A stretch of DNA of 64,000 nucleotides from CAZQHK01 sp964593455. Its GTDB lineage: Bacteria; Muiribacteriota; CAYSPT01. A model generated the notes under the pieces. That model did no database searches. It was not told the origin of the DNA and worked only from the letters and a program-made list of their open reading frames with translations. The stretch covers positions 1 through 64,000 of the forward strand of contig CAZQHK010000004.1 in assembly GCA_964593455.1 (NCBI GenBank). The letters run 5' to 3'. Both the position numbers and the translations under genes were made by a program. Shown here piece by piece: positions 34,906 through 44,381 of this stretch (its first letter is position 1; every line of letters begins with the position of its first letter).

Positions 34906-37338
34906 CTATTTTTTCGCTTTCGCTGATTTCTTCTTTTTCTGTTTCTCTTCTTCTTCGGTAAGAATCCGGATGGTCTCTTCGATCTCTTCTTTGGTGACCT
35001 GCTCGCGCATCCGTTCGGCCACCGTCATGATTTCCTGCCACCGGGACGCTTCCGCCGCTGAACACCATTCCAGTTGCAACCGCTCCGGCCTGATCCCAAG
35101 CTTTTCCAGTTTATCCCAGAGAGAGTCAATCCGCTTTACACACCACCGGTTGGCGTTGATGTAGTGGCAGTCGGCAAAGTGACAGCCGGTGACAAAAACC
35201 ACGGGAGCACCCTTCTTGAAGGCGTGCAGAATGAACTCCGAAGACACCCGGCCACTGCACATGACCCGGATCAGACGGGCGTTGGGCGGATACTGCATCC
35301 GGGAAAGACCCGCCAGGTCCGCGCCGCCGTAAGAGCACCAGTTGCAGGCGAAGGTGACAATCTTTTCTTCAGGATTATCGGCCAGCATGGCGTCGATCAT
35401 ACTCAAAACCTGCTCATTTTTAAAGTGCCGCATGGTGATGGCCCCGAACCGGCATTCGGCCCCACAGGTGCCGCATCCTTTGCAGGCGGCTTCCACCACT
35501 TCTATGGTCTTGGCTTTCTTGTCCACGTGAATCGCCCCATACGGACAGACCTTGGCACACAGACCGCAAAGTGTACAGATTTCCTTATCGATTTTGCAGG
35601 TGATCGCCGGCACTTTGACCTTGCCCTGCGAGAGGAGTCGTTCGGCCCGGCCGGCGGCACCGGAAGCCTGAATAACGGAAGCTTTGATATCTTTCGGTGA
35701 CTCGCAGCACCCGGCCAGAAAGACGCCGCCGGTAGGAGAGTCGATGGGATTTAACTGGTAGTGGGCCTCCGCCAGGAACCCGTCCGGTGTTTTCGACAGG
35801 GTCAGCAACCGTTGGATGTCGGCTGTCTCCGGGGTAGGCTTGACTCCCACCGACAAAACAACCATCTCGAACTCACGTTTCTCGATCTTACCGGTCGTGG
35901 TGTTCTCTACGGTGAGTATCAGGTTCTTTGTCTCGGGAGTTTCTTCGATATCCCCGGGAATACCCCGTATGTACTTGACTCCCAGTTTCTTGCTGCGGAC
36001 ATACAGTTCCTCGTACGCTTTGGAAAAACACCGCATGTCCATATAAAAAACCTGGCAGTCCATCTCAGGATGGTGATCTTTGAGAAAAAGCGTGTCTTTA
36101 ACGGTGTTCATGCAGCAGATATTACTGCAGTAGGATTCTCCCCGTTTACACGACCGGGATCCGACACACTGGATAAAAGCAATATTCTTCGGCATCTTCC
36201 GGTCGGTGGGGCGGACTAGTTCTCCCTTGGTAACATAACCCGGACCGGTCAGAATTTCATATTCCCAGGAAGTGATAACGTTTTCAAATTTAGTATAATG
36301 GTATTCATCCATTATAGTGGGATCGTAACCGGCCATACCGGTGGCCACTACCACCACGCCTGCATCAAACTCTTCGAACTTGTCCTTGTCATCGAAATCT
36401 ATACATTTCTTGTCGCAGGCTTCCGCGCACTTGCCGCAGGCGATGGGATTAGTGCCCAGGCAGTCTTCCATATTGATAACATATGAGGAAGGCACAGATT
36501 GAGGGAACGGAATATAAATAGCTTTCCTGGTAGCCATACCCATCTGGTGTTCATCAGGACATATCTCCGGACATACCGACACACACTCACCGCAGGCAGT
36601 GCATTTATCCTCATCCACGTAGCGCGCTTTGTGGCGCACTTTCACATGGAAGTTGCCAATATACCCGGTTACTTCCTCAACCTCTGAGTAAGCCAGCAAT
36701 TTGATTCGCGGATGTCGACCGACATCCATCATCCTCGGACCGAGGATTCAAATAGCTCAATCCATGGTGGGGAAGGTCTTGTTTATAAAAGACATTAACC
36801 CACCGATTGTTGGCTCCTTCTCAACGAGATACACTTGATAACCGGCATCAGCCAGGTCCAACGAGGACTGGATACCGGCGATACCGCCGCCCACTACCAG
36901 GGCAGACGGGTGGACCGGGACCTCCAGCTCCTCCTGAACTTCCAGGAGCCGGGCTCTGGCCACCGCCATTTTCACGAGATCCTTTGCTTTATTGGTAGCA
37001 AATCCCATGTCTGCGTGCACCCAGCTACAGTGCTCACGGATATTGGCCATCTCGAAGAGATAGGGGTTGAGTCCGGCATCTGCGCAACACGCCTTGAAGG
37101 TCGGTTCGTGCATCCGGGGTGAACAGCTGGCCACTACCACCCGGTTCAGGTTGTGCTCGTGAATATACGATTGTATCTCCTGCTGCCCGGGCTCCGCGCA
37201 TGAGTATCTGTTCTTGACCGCGCAAACCACATCAGGCAGGGCCAGCGCGTAGTCCACCAGATTGACACAGTCGACTGTCGAGGCGATGTTTATCCCGCAC
37301 TCACAAATAAAAACACCAATTCTCAGATCTTCCGCCAA
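34906..37338 (-). CDS. hdrA: HdrA-like subunit with MvhD domain; selenoprotein with two Sec codons
   Basis: 810 residues when two in-frame UGA codons are read as selenocysteine (Sec194 at 36757-36759, Sec197 at 36748-36750). The reading is MD-U-AI-U-ILGPRMMDVG, and HdrA homologues have Cys at these sites (DCSICILGP-like). Domains: N-terminal cluster region with CEC (12-14) and SCSPRMHEP; FAD site VVGGGIAGIQSS (about 147-158); ferredoxin clusters from CTACGECVSVC; two further clusters CTLCGLCAKVC and CKGCGTCGAEC; a C-terminal MvhD domain FACNWCSYGGAD...VMCSGRV...GCHFADCHY. HdrA bifurcates electrons through its flavin. Start TTG 37338 follows AAGGAGGTGATC; GTG 37350 overlaps that site. selA, selB and selC are in this window. 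It sits in one operon with HdrD- and Kor-like genes. A pseudogene with two UGAs is much less likely, as both fall exactly on the Cys sites. Confidence 0.9.
36710..36727 (-). promoter_or_regulatory. Second SECIS-like hairpin in hdrA
   Basis: Minus strand GGATGTC-GGTC-GACATCC, a 7-bp perfect stem with the apical loop GGUC seen in bacterial SECIS elements. It begins 20 bases after the second UGA. Confidence 0.6.
36731..36747 (-). promoter_or_regulatory. SECIS-like hairpin in hdrA
   Basis: Minus strand ATCCTCG-GTC-CGAGGAT, a perfect 7-bp stem whose apex is GGUC. It begins 9 bases after the first UGA, close to the spacing in the E. coli fdhF SECIS, and directly after the second UGA. Confidence 0.75.
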
Positions 37339-37445
37339 AAAATTGATCACCTCCTTTCGCTAAGCGTTTATCGGCCCTGAAACAACGAGCCGCCTATTGT
37401 AACTCCGGGCTATGTACAAGTCAACGCTCCGGAACGTTAATTTCA

Positions 37446-38612
37446 TCAGGTGCTACTCGTATCTTTCAACTGCTCGGCCACCAGGACCGTCAGGTCTTTA
37501 ATTTCAATCCGTGCTGCCGCCGGCACATCTTCATCGTGAAGCGCGCAGGCAAAATGTATAGCGCATTTCGGACAGGCGGTAATCAGCATGTCCGCACCGG
37601 TATTTTTAGCTTCCGTCAAGCGGTCGGTCTGGATCTGCTTGTTGCAGGTGCCGCAGTTCAGCCAACCGGAGGTGCCGCAGCAGATGGCGCTCTTGCGGTT
37701 GCGGTTCATCTCACACAATTCCACACCTTCGATAGCAGAGATAATTGTCCTTGGCTCCTCATATATTCCGCAGAATCGGCCCAGCCGGCAGGGGTCCTGG
37801 TAGGTCACCCGCTTCTTGAGCGGAGCCAGGTCAAGATCGGACAACCTGTTGGCCAGGAACTGTGAAAGGTGAACGACCTTTGCCCCCAGTTTCCCGACAT
37901 ATTTCGGATACTCTACACTGAGCGTGTGATACACTTCAGGGCAGGCGGTGATTATCGTTTTAGCGCCGGTAGCCTTGATGGCCTCAGTGTTCAGTTCCGC
38001 CAGTTTTTTGAAGGTATCCACATCTCCGGTCCATAGCAAGTCGTGTCCGCAGCATCGCTCGTTGGGCATGAGCACCGGTTCGATACCCAGGTGATTCAGT
38101 ATTTTAATAGTGCTCCTGGCGATATCCAGTGGTTGGACGTTTAGATCGGTGAAAAACCGGTCGTAATATGGCAGGTCTTCAACCAGATAGATAACGTCTC
38201 CTTCTTCTTTGATCTTCAGATCTTCCGTCACCCAATCCAACCGCTTCTGTTTGAGATCCGGGTCGGTCATCATGGTCATCCACGAGTGAAGGGTACCTCC
38301 GTGGGCATAGATCCCTTCCCGGCCGATTTTGCGTGCTTCCACCCGCAGATCCCGTACAAACTCGTGGAATTTTACTTCCAGCTCGCAGCGTTCGTAGCAA
38401 AGACCGCAGTTCAGGCATGACCAGAGAAGCTCGTCTTCCATGAGCACTTCCGGTGACTCAATAAGCGCCTTGGTCACGGTAAGCCGCGGCAAACACTCAT
38501 TGTTGAGCAGAGAGATAGGACAGACGGCGCTGCATTTGCCGCAATCCAGGCAGTTGTACGCCTGGGTGGCGGTTATGATCTTCTGTATAGGATCTTGTTT
38601 TTTCTTTGCCAT
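37446..38612 (-). CDS. HdrD/GlpC-like iron-sulfur protein with two CCG domains
   Basis: 388 residues. An N-terminal two-cluster ferredoxin domain (CLDCGKCSAVCP, CLNCGLCYERC) precedes two cysteine-rich CCG domains (ERCCGHDLLWTG near 190, then QDPCRLGR and AICCGTSGWLNCG). CCG domains carry the non-cubane clusters that reduce disulfides in HdrB/HdrD. Here the acceptor is unknown, since coenzyme M and B are not expected in a bacterium. It lies between the GltD/MvhD flavoprotein and HdrA genes in one operon, suggesting a three-part complex. Confidence 0.9.
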   Translation of the reverse strand: MAKKKQDPIQKIITATQAYNCLDCGKCSAVCPISLLNNECLPRLTVTKALIESPEVLMEDELLWSCLNCGLCYERCELEVKFHEFVRDLRVEARKIGREGIYAHGGTLHSWMTMMTDPDLKQKRLDWVTEDLKIKEEGDVIYLVEDLPYYDRFFTDLNVQPLDIARSTIKILNHLGIEPVLMPNERCCGHDLLWTGDVDTFKKLAELNTEAIKATGAKTIITACPEVYHTLSVEYPKYVGKLGAKVVHLSQFLANRLSDLDLAPLKKRVTYQDPCRLGRFCGIYEEPRTIISAIEGVELCEMNRNRKSAICCGTSGWLNCGTCNKQIQTDRLTEAKNTGADMLITACPKCAIHFACALHDEDVPAAARIEIKDLTVLVAEQLKDTSST

Positions 38613-38621
38613 CGCTTCTCT

Positions 38622-40937
38622 TTACAGATTCTTTATGGTATTAGCAAACGAACCCATGACCTCCTGTAGTCTGGCGGGATTATCCGGTGTAAGCCGTTCG
38701 AATCTCACCCGCTCGGGCTCCAGCCCGAGGGTGGACAAAATATCCTGTGCTTTCTTGAAGTTTTTCTCCGTTGCCTCGTTGCCCTTCACGTACTGGCACG
38801 CATCCGGGGGACACCCGATCCCGATGACGCCATCCGCTCCCTGCTCGAAAGCCTTGACGATGAAACCGGGATCGATCTGTCCGGAACACATGACCCGGAT
38901 CAAATTCTGCCCCGCCGCTTCCTCAAAATCGGTGCGCATATTATAGGCCCAGTTACAGACGAAGGCCACGATCTGTTTATCCGCCGCTGATTCTTTGGAT
39001 AATTCGTTTATCCGGCAGCGGTTGTAATGGTTCATATGAATTGCACTGGAAGGGCAGACGGTGGCACAAATCCCGCAGCCCTTGCACAGGGCCGGATCGA
39101 TCCGGGAGATATTCACGCCTTCTCCTCTGTCTTCGAGCCCGGGAGCAGAATACACACAAACCTTGACGCAATCACCGCAGCCCCGGCAAAGCCGACTTTC
39201 TACCACGGCGGTAAGCGGTTCGATCACGACCGGTACCATCTGGTCCGAGCCGCACGACAGCCGTCCTTCAATCGGTTTATTCTCCAGGGGGAACAGGCAT
39301 GTATCAAAGGGTACTCTCAGCAGAATACTCTGATCAGACCCCGGCACAACCAGGGCCGCCAATTTGTTCTCGCACTCGGCCACGCACTCGGAACACTCCT
39401 GGCAGGGACCGCAACGCAGGCACCGGTTAGCTTCTTCGACAGCCATCTCTTTGCTCAAACCCAATTCGACCTCGTTGAAGTTAGCCCGGTCTTCCAGGGG
39501 GATAGCCGGTATGTGAGCACGAGCCTTTTTGGTGGTGGACTTGAAGGTGACGGCGTACTCTATCTTTTCTTCCGGCGCGGCGGTGCCCGTGATATCTTCG
39601 CCTCTCAGGTAGCGGTCCATGGACCGGGCCGCCGTGTGACCGGCGGCTATGGCTTCGATGACGGTTTGGGGACCGGTGACCGCGTCACCGCCGGCAAAGA
39701 TCCCCGGCTGGTTAGTAGCCATACTGTCTTCATTGATGACGAAGGAGTTCCACCGCGAAATTTCGAGCCCGTGCCCTTCCGCCAACCAGTCTAAATCGGG
39801 TTCCTGGCTGATGGCCGGGATGATCAGGTCCACGTCGATCACGAACTCGGAGCCCTCCATCGGTACCGGCCGGCGCCGGCCGCTGGAATCAGGTTCTCCC
39901 AGTTCGTTTTTGATACATTCCATACCAACCACCCGGCCGTTTTCACCGATAATTTTTACCGGAGACGCCAGATAGTGCATCTTGATTCCTTCCTTCTCTG
40001 CGTCTTCGATCTCGTGGAGGTTGGCCGGCATCTCTTTTCTCGAGCGGCGGTAGACGATGTGCACATCGCAGCCGAGCCGCAGGGCGGTACGGGCGGAATC
40101 GATGGCCGCGTTGCCGCCGCCGATCACGATCACCTTACAGGGTTCAGGAATATCCTTTTCCCATATATTGACGTTCATCAGGAAGGTGATGCTGTCCAGG
40201 AATCCTTCGAAGTCGTCTTCCCCGGGAATACCGAGTTTCTTGCCCTTGTAAGCACCGGTAGCGATGAATATCGCTTTGTATCCTTCGTTCTTGAGATCTT
40301 CCAGAGTGTGGTTCCGGTCGACGGGGGAGTCCAGCTTGATCTCCACTCCGAGCGCCTTGATTGAGTCGATCTCGGTCAGGATGATGTCCCGCGGAAGCCG
40401 GTAGGAGGGGATACCACTCGTGAGCATGCCGCCGGCCACCGGCAGTTTCTCGAACACGGTTACCTTGTATCCCATCCGGGCCAGGTCGTTGGCGGCGGTC
40501 AACCCCGCCGGACCGGAGCCGATAACGGCTACTTTGTCGCGGTCGGCCCTGACGGCAAGCTTCACCTTTTCGGAAGGATCCAGGTTGAGCTCATAATCGG
40601 CGATAAAACGTTTCAGAGCGCAGATGGCTACCGGTTCATCGAGATCCACCCGGTTACATTCACTTTCGCAGGGATGAGTGCACACCCGCCCGCATATGCC
40701 GGGCAGAGGGTTGTCCTGGCGCACAAGCTCCAGAGCCTCGTCGAACTTGCCGGCGGAAATGAGTCCCAGATAGGCCTTTATCTTGACGTCTGCCGGGCAG
40801 CCCACGGCACAGGATGACTTCTTTATCCTTTCGATGGAATATTCCACCGATGGATCCGCCGACAGGGTCAGGGTGGCCTTACCCTTCTCGAGCATATCCA
40901 GAATACTGGTTGTCAGCTCCCGATCTTTGTCTGTCAT
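38622..40937 (-). CDS. GltD-like FAD/NAD(P) oxidoreductase fused to ferredoxin and MvhD-like domain
   Basis: 771 residues. The N-terminal cluster domain (GICGRVCTHPCESEC) and the GltD-like flavoprotein (VAVIGSGPAGLTAAND, VIVIGGGNAAID) resemble NfnB/GltA. A cysteine-rich linker (CLRCGPCQECSECVAEC) follows, then two 4Fe-4S motifs (CRGCGDCVKVC, CKGCGICATVC) and a C-terminal MvhD-like domain (VMCSGQIDPGFIVKAFEQGADG, GCPPDACQY). Compared with the MvhD domain of the neighbouring HdrA, the second N-terminal cysteine is missing (CNWA). It probably links NAD(P)H to the HdrA/HdrD pair. The gap to the HdrD gene is 9 bases. Confidence 0.9.
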   Translation of the reverse strand: MTDKDRELTTSILDMLEKGKATLTLSADPSVEYSIERIKKSSCAVGCPADVKIKAYLGLISAGKFDEALELVRQDNPLPGICGRVCTHPCESECNRVDLDEPVAICALKRFIADYELNLDPSEKVKLAVRADRDKVAVIGSGPAGLTAANDLARMGYKVTVFEKLPVAGGMLTSGIPSYRLPRDIILTEIDSIKALGVEIKLDSPVDRNHTLEDLKNEGYKAIFIATGAYKGKKLGIPGEDDFEGFLDSITFLMNVNIWEKDIPEPCKVIVIGGGNAAIDSARTALRLGCDVHIVYRRSRKEMPANLHEIEDAEKEGIKMHYLASPVKIIGENGRVVGMECIKNELGEPDSSGRRRPVPMEGSEFVIDVDLIIPAISQEPDLDWLAEGHGLEISRWNSFVINEDSMATNQPGIFAGGDAVTGPQTVIEAIAAGHTAARSMDRYLRGEDITGTAAPEEKIEYAVTFKSTTKKARAHIPAIPLEDRANFNEVELGLSKEMAVEEANRCLRCGPCQECSECVAECENKLAALVVPGSDQSILLRVPFDTCLFPLENKPIEGRLSCGSDQMVPVVIEPLTAVVESRLCRGCGDCVKVCVYSAPGLEDRGEGVNISRIDPALCKGCGICATVCPSSAIHMNHYNRCRINELSKESAADKQIVAFVCNWAYNMRTDFEEAAGQNLIRVMCSGQIDPGFIVKAFEQGADGVIGIGCPPDACQYVKGNEATEKNFKKAQDILSTLGLEPERVRFERLTPDNPARLQEVMGSFANTIKNL

Positions 40938-40980
40938 TCCTGTCGCTCCATATCGTCCCTGATGATAATGTTTCTCTTGC

Positions 40981-41529
40981 TTATGAATCCTTCTCGATCA
41001 GCTTAATACCGTGTTCGTATCCCTTGTTAAAAGCGTTCAAATTGAGCTCGATAAATCTCCCGGGTACCGATTCCGGAACGGCTTTTTTCATAGCCTCCAC
41101 CGAAACCACGTCAGTGAGGGCGGTAAAGAAGCCCAGCATCACCACGTTACCGGCAATCCTGGCTCCCAGCTCTTCGGCGAACCTGGTAGCCGGGATGGGA
41201 CAGATTTTTATCTGTCCCCTTTTTTCTTTCAACTTGACCAGGTCCGAGTCATACAGCAGCATCCCGGTCTCTTTCAGTTCCGGTTCGAACTTCTCGTAGG
41301 CCGCCTGCGACATGCCTACCAGGATGTCCGACTTGAGGATATACGGGTAAAGAATTTTCGTGTCCGATACCAGGAGTTGGGAACTGCACGCTCCTCCCCG
41401 GGCCTCGGGACCGAATGATTGGTTCATAGTGGAGTTCTTGTGGTCATAGATCGAGGCCGCCCGGCCCACAATAATTCCGGAGCGGATGATTCCCTGGCCT
41501 CCAAATCCGGCAAATCTAATCTCAAACAT
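40981..41529 (-). CDS. korC: 2-oxoacid:ferredoxin oxidoreductase, gamma subunit
   Basis: 182 residues. EIRFAGFGGQGIIRSG is the family's N-terminal signature, and SYGPEARGG-like FGPEARGGACSSQLLVS binds the alpha subunit. The ATG at 41529 with GGAG 6 bases upstream is preferred to 41541, which overlaps the beta gene. Only one gamma gene serves two alpha/beta pairs. Confidence 0.93.
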   Translation of the reverse strand: MFEIRFAGFGGQGIIRSGIIVGRAASIYDHKNSTMNQSFGPEARGGACSSQLLVSDTKILYPYILKSDILVGMSQAAYEKFEPELKETGMLLYDSDLVKLKEKRGQIKICPIPATRFAEELGARIAGNVVMLGFFTALTDVVSVEAMKKAVPESVPGRFIELNLNAFNKGYEHGIKLIEKDS

Positions 41530-41530
41530 G

Positions 41531-42277
41531 TTAGACTCCATAGGGGGTGAACTTATCCCCCAGCACCTTGCTCAGTTGAGCGTTGTACGTTTCGATATAC
41601 GTCGCTTGTTCTTTTTCAGTGAACTTGCCCACTACAATTTTCTCATCCGGAGTAATCCCCAATTTCTTCGGGTCTTCGCCGTTTTTCACCACCGAGTTCT
41701 CGAAGTAGAACTTCAGCAGTTCGGCTTCAAAGTTTCCGATGCTGGTGTAAAACGTCGGGCCCGGGAAAAGGACCTCGATAACTGAATACCCTTCCTTCTG
41801 TAGCGCCTCGCTGATGGTCTCCGCCAGTTCCTCAGTATGAAGAGCGGTCCAGCGGGCGGTGAACACCGCTCCGCAGGAGTTGGCCAGATGAGGAGTGTTG
41901 AAGGGTTCTTCGAAGGTAGCAAAAGGCGAAAACGACTCGGGAACCGCAGGAGCGGAGACTCCCCCGATTGTCCGATACACGAAATTGTTCACGCAGATAA
42001 CCGTAAGGTCCATGTTTCTCCGGCCGCCATGCACGAAGTGGTTGCCTCCCAGGGTCATGAGGTCACCTATAAAGGGAACCACCCGCAGAGCCGGGTTGGC
42101 CAGCTTAAGGCCTGTCCCGAAGGCGATGGCCCGTCCCCGGTTGGAATGGAAGAAATCCACCCCCAACTCCCGGACCGTGGCCGGCTCGAAGGGAATATCC
42201 GACACGACCGCCACCCGGGCCGGTTCTACTCCCGACCTGTTCATCCCTTTGGCAAACGCCGTTATTATCGGGTTCAC
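41531..42277 (-). CDS. KorB-like beta subunit, degenerate
   Basis: 248 residues, about 33 shorter than its paralogue at 43512. It aligns with that paralogue through HSNRGRAIAFGTGLKLANP and GGNHFVHGGRRNMDL. It lacks the N-terminal WCPSCG cysteines, the GCTG cysteine (here DIPFEP) and the SPC cysteine (here FPGP). The thiamine-diphosphate motif GDGD is IGDLMT. It should therefore bind neither the 4Fe-4S cluster nor thiamine diphosphate normally. The GTG start overlaps the alpha stop as GTGA, and the frame is intact, so it is kept for some non-catalytic or altered role. Confidence 0.88.
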   Translation of the reverse strand: MNPIITAFAKGMNRSGVEPARVAVVSDIPFEPATVRELGVDFFHSNRGRAIAFGTGLKLANPALRVVPFIGDLMTLGGNHFVHGGRRNMDLTVICVNNFVYRTIGGVSAPAVPESFSPFATFEEPFNTPHLANSCGAVFTARWTALHTEELAETISEALQKEGYSVIEVLFPGPTFYTSIGNFEAELLKFYFENSVVKNGEDPKKLGITPDEKIVVGKFTEKEQATYIETYNAQLSKVLGDKFTPYGV

Positions 42278-43515
42278 TCGCTTACCTCGTACCCCTCTTT
42301 AAAAACCAACTTCTCGAGCTTCGTCTGGTGCTCGATGACTCCTTCTATTCTTTCCTTTTCCCGGGCGGCGGACACGATGGCATCGCATATATCGTCCGGG
42401 TTGTGCACCCCGGCGCCACCGTGGGGAACCAGGACGACATTCGCCTCTCCGTGAGCGCTCCGGTCCACCTCAAAGACAACCTGTCCGTAATTGATCTCCG
42501 GAACCACGAAAGCTGTGACCGTTTTCGCCAACTCCGCTATCCGCTCGTCAGGAAACGGCCAGACCGTGACCAGCCGGAGACTCCCCACCTTGACGCCCTG
42601 CTCACGAGCCATCTCGATTCCCTTGACCGCCACCCGGGAGGTGATACCGTAGGAGACCACTACCACCTCGGCGCCATCCATCTGCTCTTCCCGAAGCTCG
42701 ATAATCTTGTCCTTGTTGAGCATTATCTTGTCCACCAGACGTTTGGTGTAGACAGATTTGTAGTTCTCCGCTGTGACCGGATACCCTCTCTCGTCATGGA
42801 CCTGTCCGGTAATATACAGGTTCAAGCCGTCGCCGGCCTTGGCCATGAGAGGAACCAGATTCTCCGCCGGTTTGAACGGCAGATATTCATCCGCCGAGCC
42901 CTCGAAAAACCGCCGGGGCTCGATCTCTATCTCATCGGCCTCGGGGATAACCAGTTTTTCCGTCATATGCCCCACACACTCGTCCGTCATGACCATCACC
43001 GGGCAGCGGTATATTTCGGCCAGATTGAATGCCTTGATAGTATATTCAAACAATTCTTGGGGAGAATCCGGTGCTATGGCGATAACTTCATAGTCGCCAT
43101 GCGAGCCCCAACGCGACTGCATCATGTCACCCTGGCCCGTTTTAGTAGGGAGACCGGTTGACGGGCCACCTCTCTGCACATTTAGCAGAACAAACGGAAC
43201 CTCCATCATGGCTCCCAACCCGATGGTTTCCATCATGAGGGAGTAACCTGGTCCCGAGGTAATGGTCATCGTTTTGGTTCCACCCCAGGCGGCCCCCATT
43301 ATGGCCGCCACGGATGCCAGCTCATCCTCCATCTGGATGAATAGGGCACCGGCTTTAGGTGCTATCTTGGCAAAAGACTCCGCCGCTGCTGTAGACGGGG
43401 TGATGGGATAGCCGGCAATGAACCGGCAGCCGGCAGCCAGCGCTCCCTGGCCGGCGGCATGGTCGCCGTCCACGTAGTACACCCCGGTATTGACGTTCCT
43501 GGGATCAGCTTTCAT
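42274..43515 (-). CDS. korA: 2-oxoacid:ferredoxin oxidoreductase, alpha subunit (copy 1)
   Basis: 413 residues. GYPITPSTAAAESFAK, FIQMEDELASVAAIMGAAWGG and TSGPGYSLMMETIG are alpha-subunit signatures; SRWGSHGDYE is conserved in the 2-oxoglutarate group. The ATG at 43515 overlaps the preceding stop as ATGA. Its partner beta gene downstream is the degenerate one. Confidence 0.93.
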   Translation of the reverse strand: MKADPRNVNTGVYYVDGDHAAGQGALAAGCRFIAGYPITPSTAAAESFAKIAPKAGALFIQMEDELASVAAIMGAAWGGTKTMTITSGPGYSLMMETIGLGAMMEVPFVLLNVQRGGPSTGLPTKTGQGDMMQSRWGSHGDYEVIAIAPDSPQELFEYTIKAFNLAEIYRCPVMVMTDECVGHMTEKLVIPEADEIEIEPRRFFEGSADEYLPFKPAENLVPLMAKAGDGLNLYITGQVHDERGYPVTAENYKSVYTKRLVDKIMLNKDKIIELREEQMDGAEVVVVSYGITSRVAVKGIEMAREQGVKVGSLRLVTVWPFPDERIAELAKTVTAFVVPEINYGQVVFEVDRSAHGEANVVLVPHGGAGVHNPDDICDAIVSAAREKERIEGVIEHQTKLEKLVFKEGYEVSE

Positions 43516-44357
43516 GTCTGGTTTTTCGCCTCCCGGATCTCGGAGAGCCACTTGTTGTAGGACTCGGTATACGTCGGCCGTTCCCGGTCCACAAATTTGC
43601 CCATGACTATCTTGGTCTGAAACCCGATATCGAGGTTCTTGGTATCCTCCCAGTTTCTGACCTCCGAGTTGTCGTGATAAAACTTCATCATGGTGAGCCC
43701 GTCACCCAGTTTATTGATTCTCGAGTAATACATGGCGCAAGGAGAGATGGCCTCTATCACGGAAAAGCCCGGTTTATTCAGGGCCTCGGTGATGGAGTTG
43801 GTTAATCTCCGGGCATGGAGGACCGTCCACCGGGCCACGTATACAGCGCCAGCGGATTCCGCCAGGTAGGGGATGTTGTACGGAGGTTCCACGCACCCGA
43901 AAGGTGATGTCGTGGCGTAGGCCCCCAGCGGCGTGGTGGGTGCTACCTGTCCGCCGGTCATGGCGTAGATGAAGTTATTGACACACAACACCATCATATC
44001 TATATTTCTGCGGGCAGCGTGGATGAAGTGGTTGCCGCCGATGGAGATCAGATCGCCGTCGCCGGAGACTACGATGACCTTCAGCTTCGGATTCCCGAGC
44101 TTGATCCCGGTAGCGAAGGCAATACCCCGGCCGTGGGTGGTGTGAAACGAGTCGGCTTTCACGTAACCCGCGACCCGGCCGGTACAGCCGATGCCGGAAA
44201 CGATGGCCACGTTATTCATATCGATGCCCGACTTCTCCAGGGCCGCCGCCAGGGCGGAAACCGCTATCCCAATCCCGCAGCTGGGACACCAGATGTGCGG
44301 TATCCGGTCCATGCGGAGAACGTTGTCCATCGGATGAAAATCCTGCTTATCAGCCAT
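43512..44357 (-). CDS. korB: 2-oxoacid:ferredoxin oxidoreductase, beta subunit (catalytic copy)
   Basis: 281 residues. It carries the cluster ligands WCPSCG, GCTG and SPC, and the thiamine-diphosphate motif SGDGDLISIGGNH. It oxidises a 2-oxoacid, most likely 2-oxoglutarate, and reduces ferredoxin. The ATG at 44357 is used; a GTG at 44381 directly after the alpha stop is an alternative. The operon order is delta, alpha2, beta2, alpha1, beta1, gamma. Confidence 0.94.
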   Translation of the reverse strand: MADKQDFHPMDNVLRMDRIPHIWCPSCGIGIAVSALAAALEKSGIDMNNVAIVSGIGCTGRVAGYVKADSFHTTHGRGIAFATGIKLGNPKLKVIVVSGDGDLISIGGNHFIHAARRNIDMMVLCVNNFIYAMTGGQVAPTTPLGAYATTSPFGCVEPPYNIPYLAESAGAVYVARWTVLHARRLTNSITEALNKPGFSVIEAISPCAMYYSRINKLGDGLTMMKFYHDNSEVRNWEDTKNLDIGFQTKIVMGKFVDRERPTYTESYNKWLSEIREAKNQT

Positions 44358-44381
44358 CCTTAACCGGGTCCTTCCATACAC

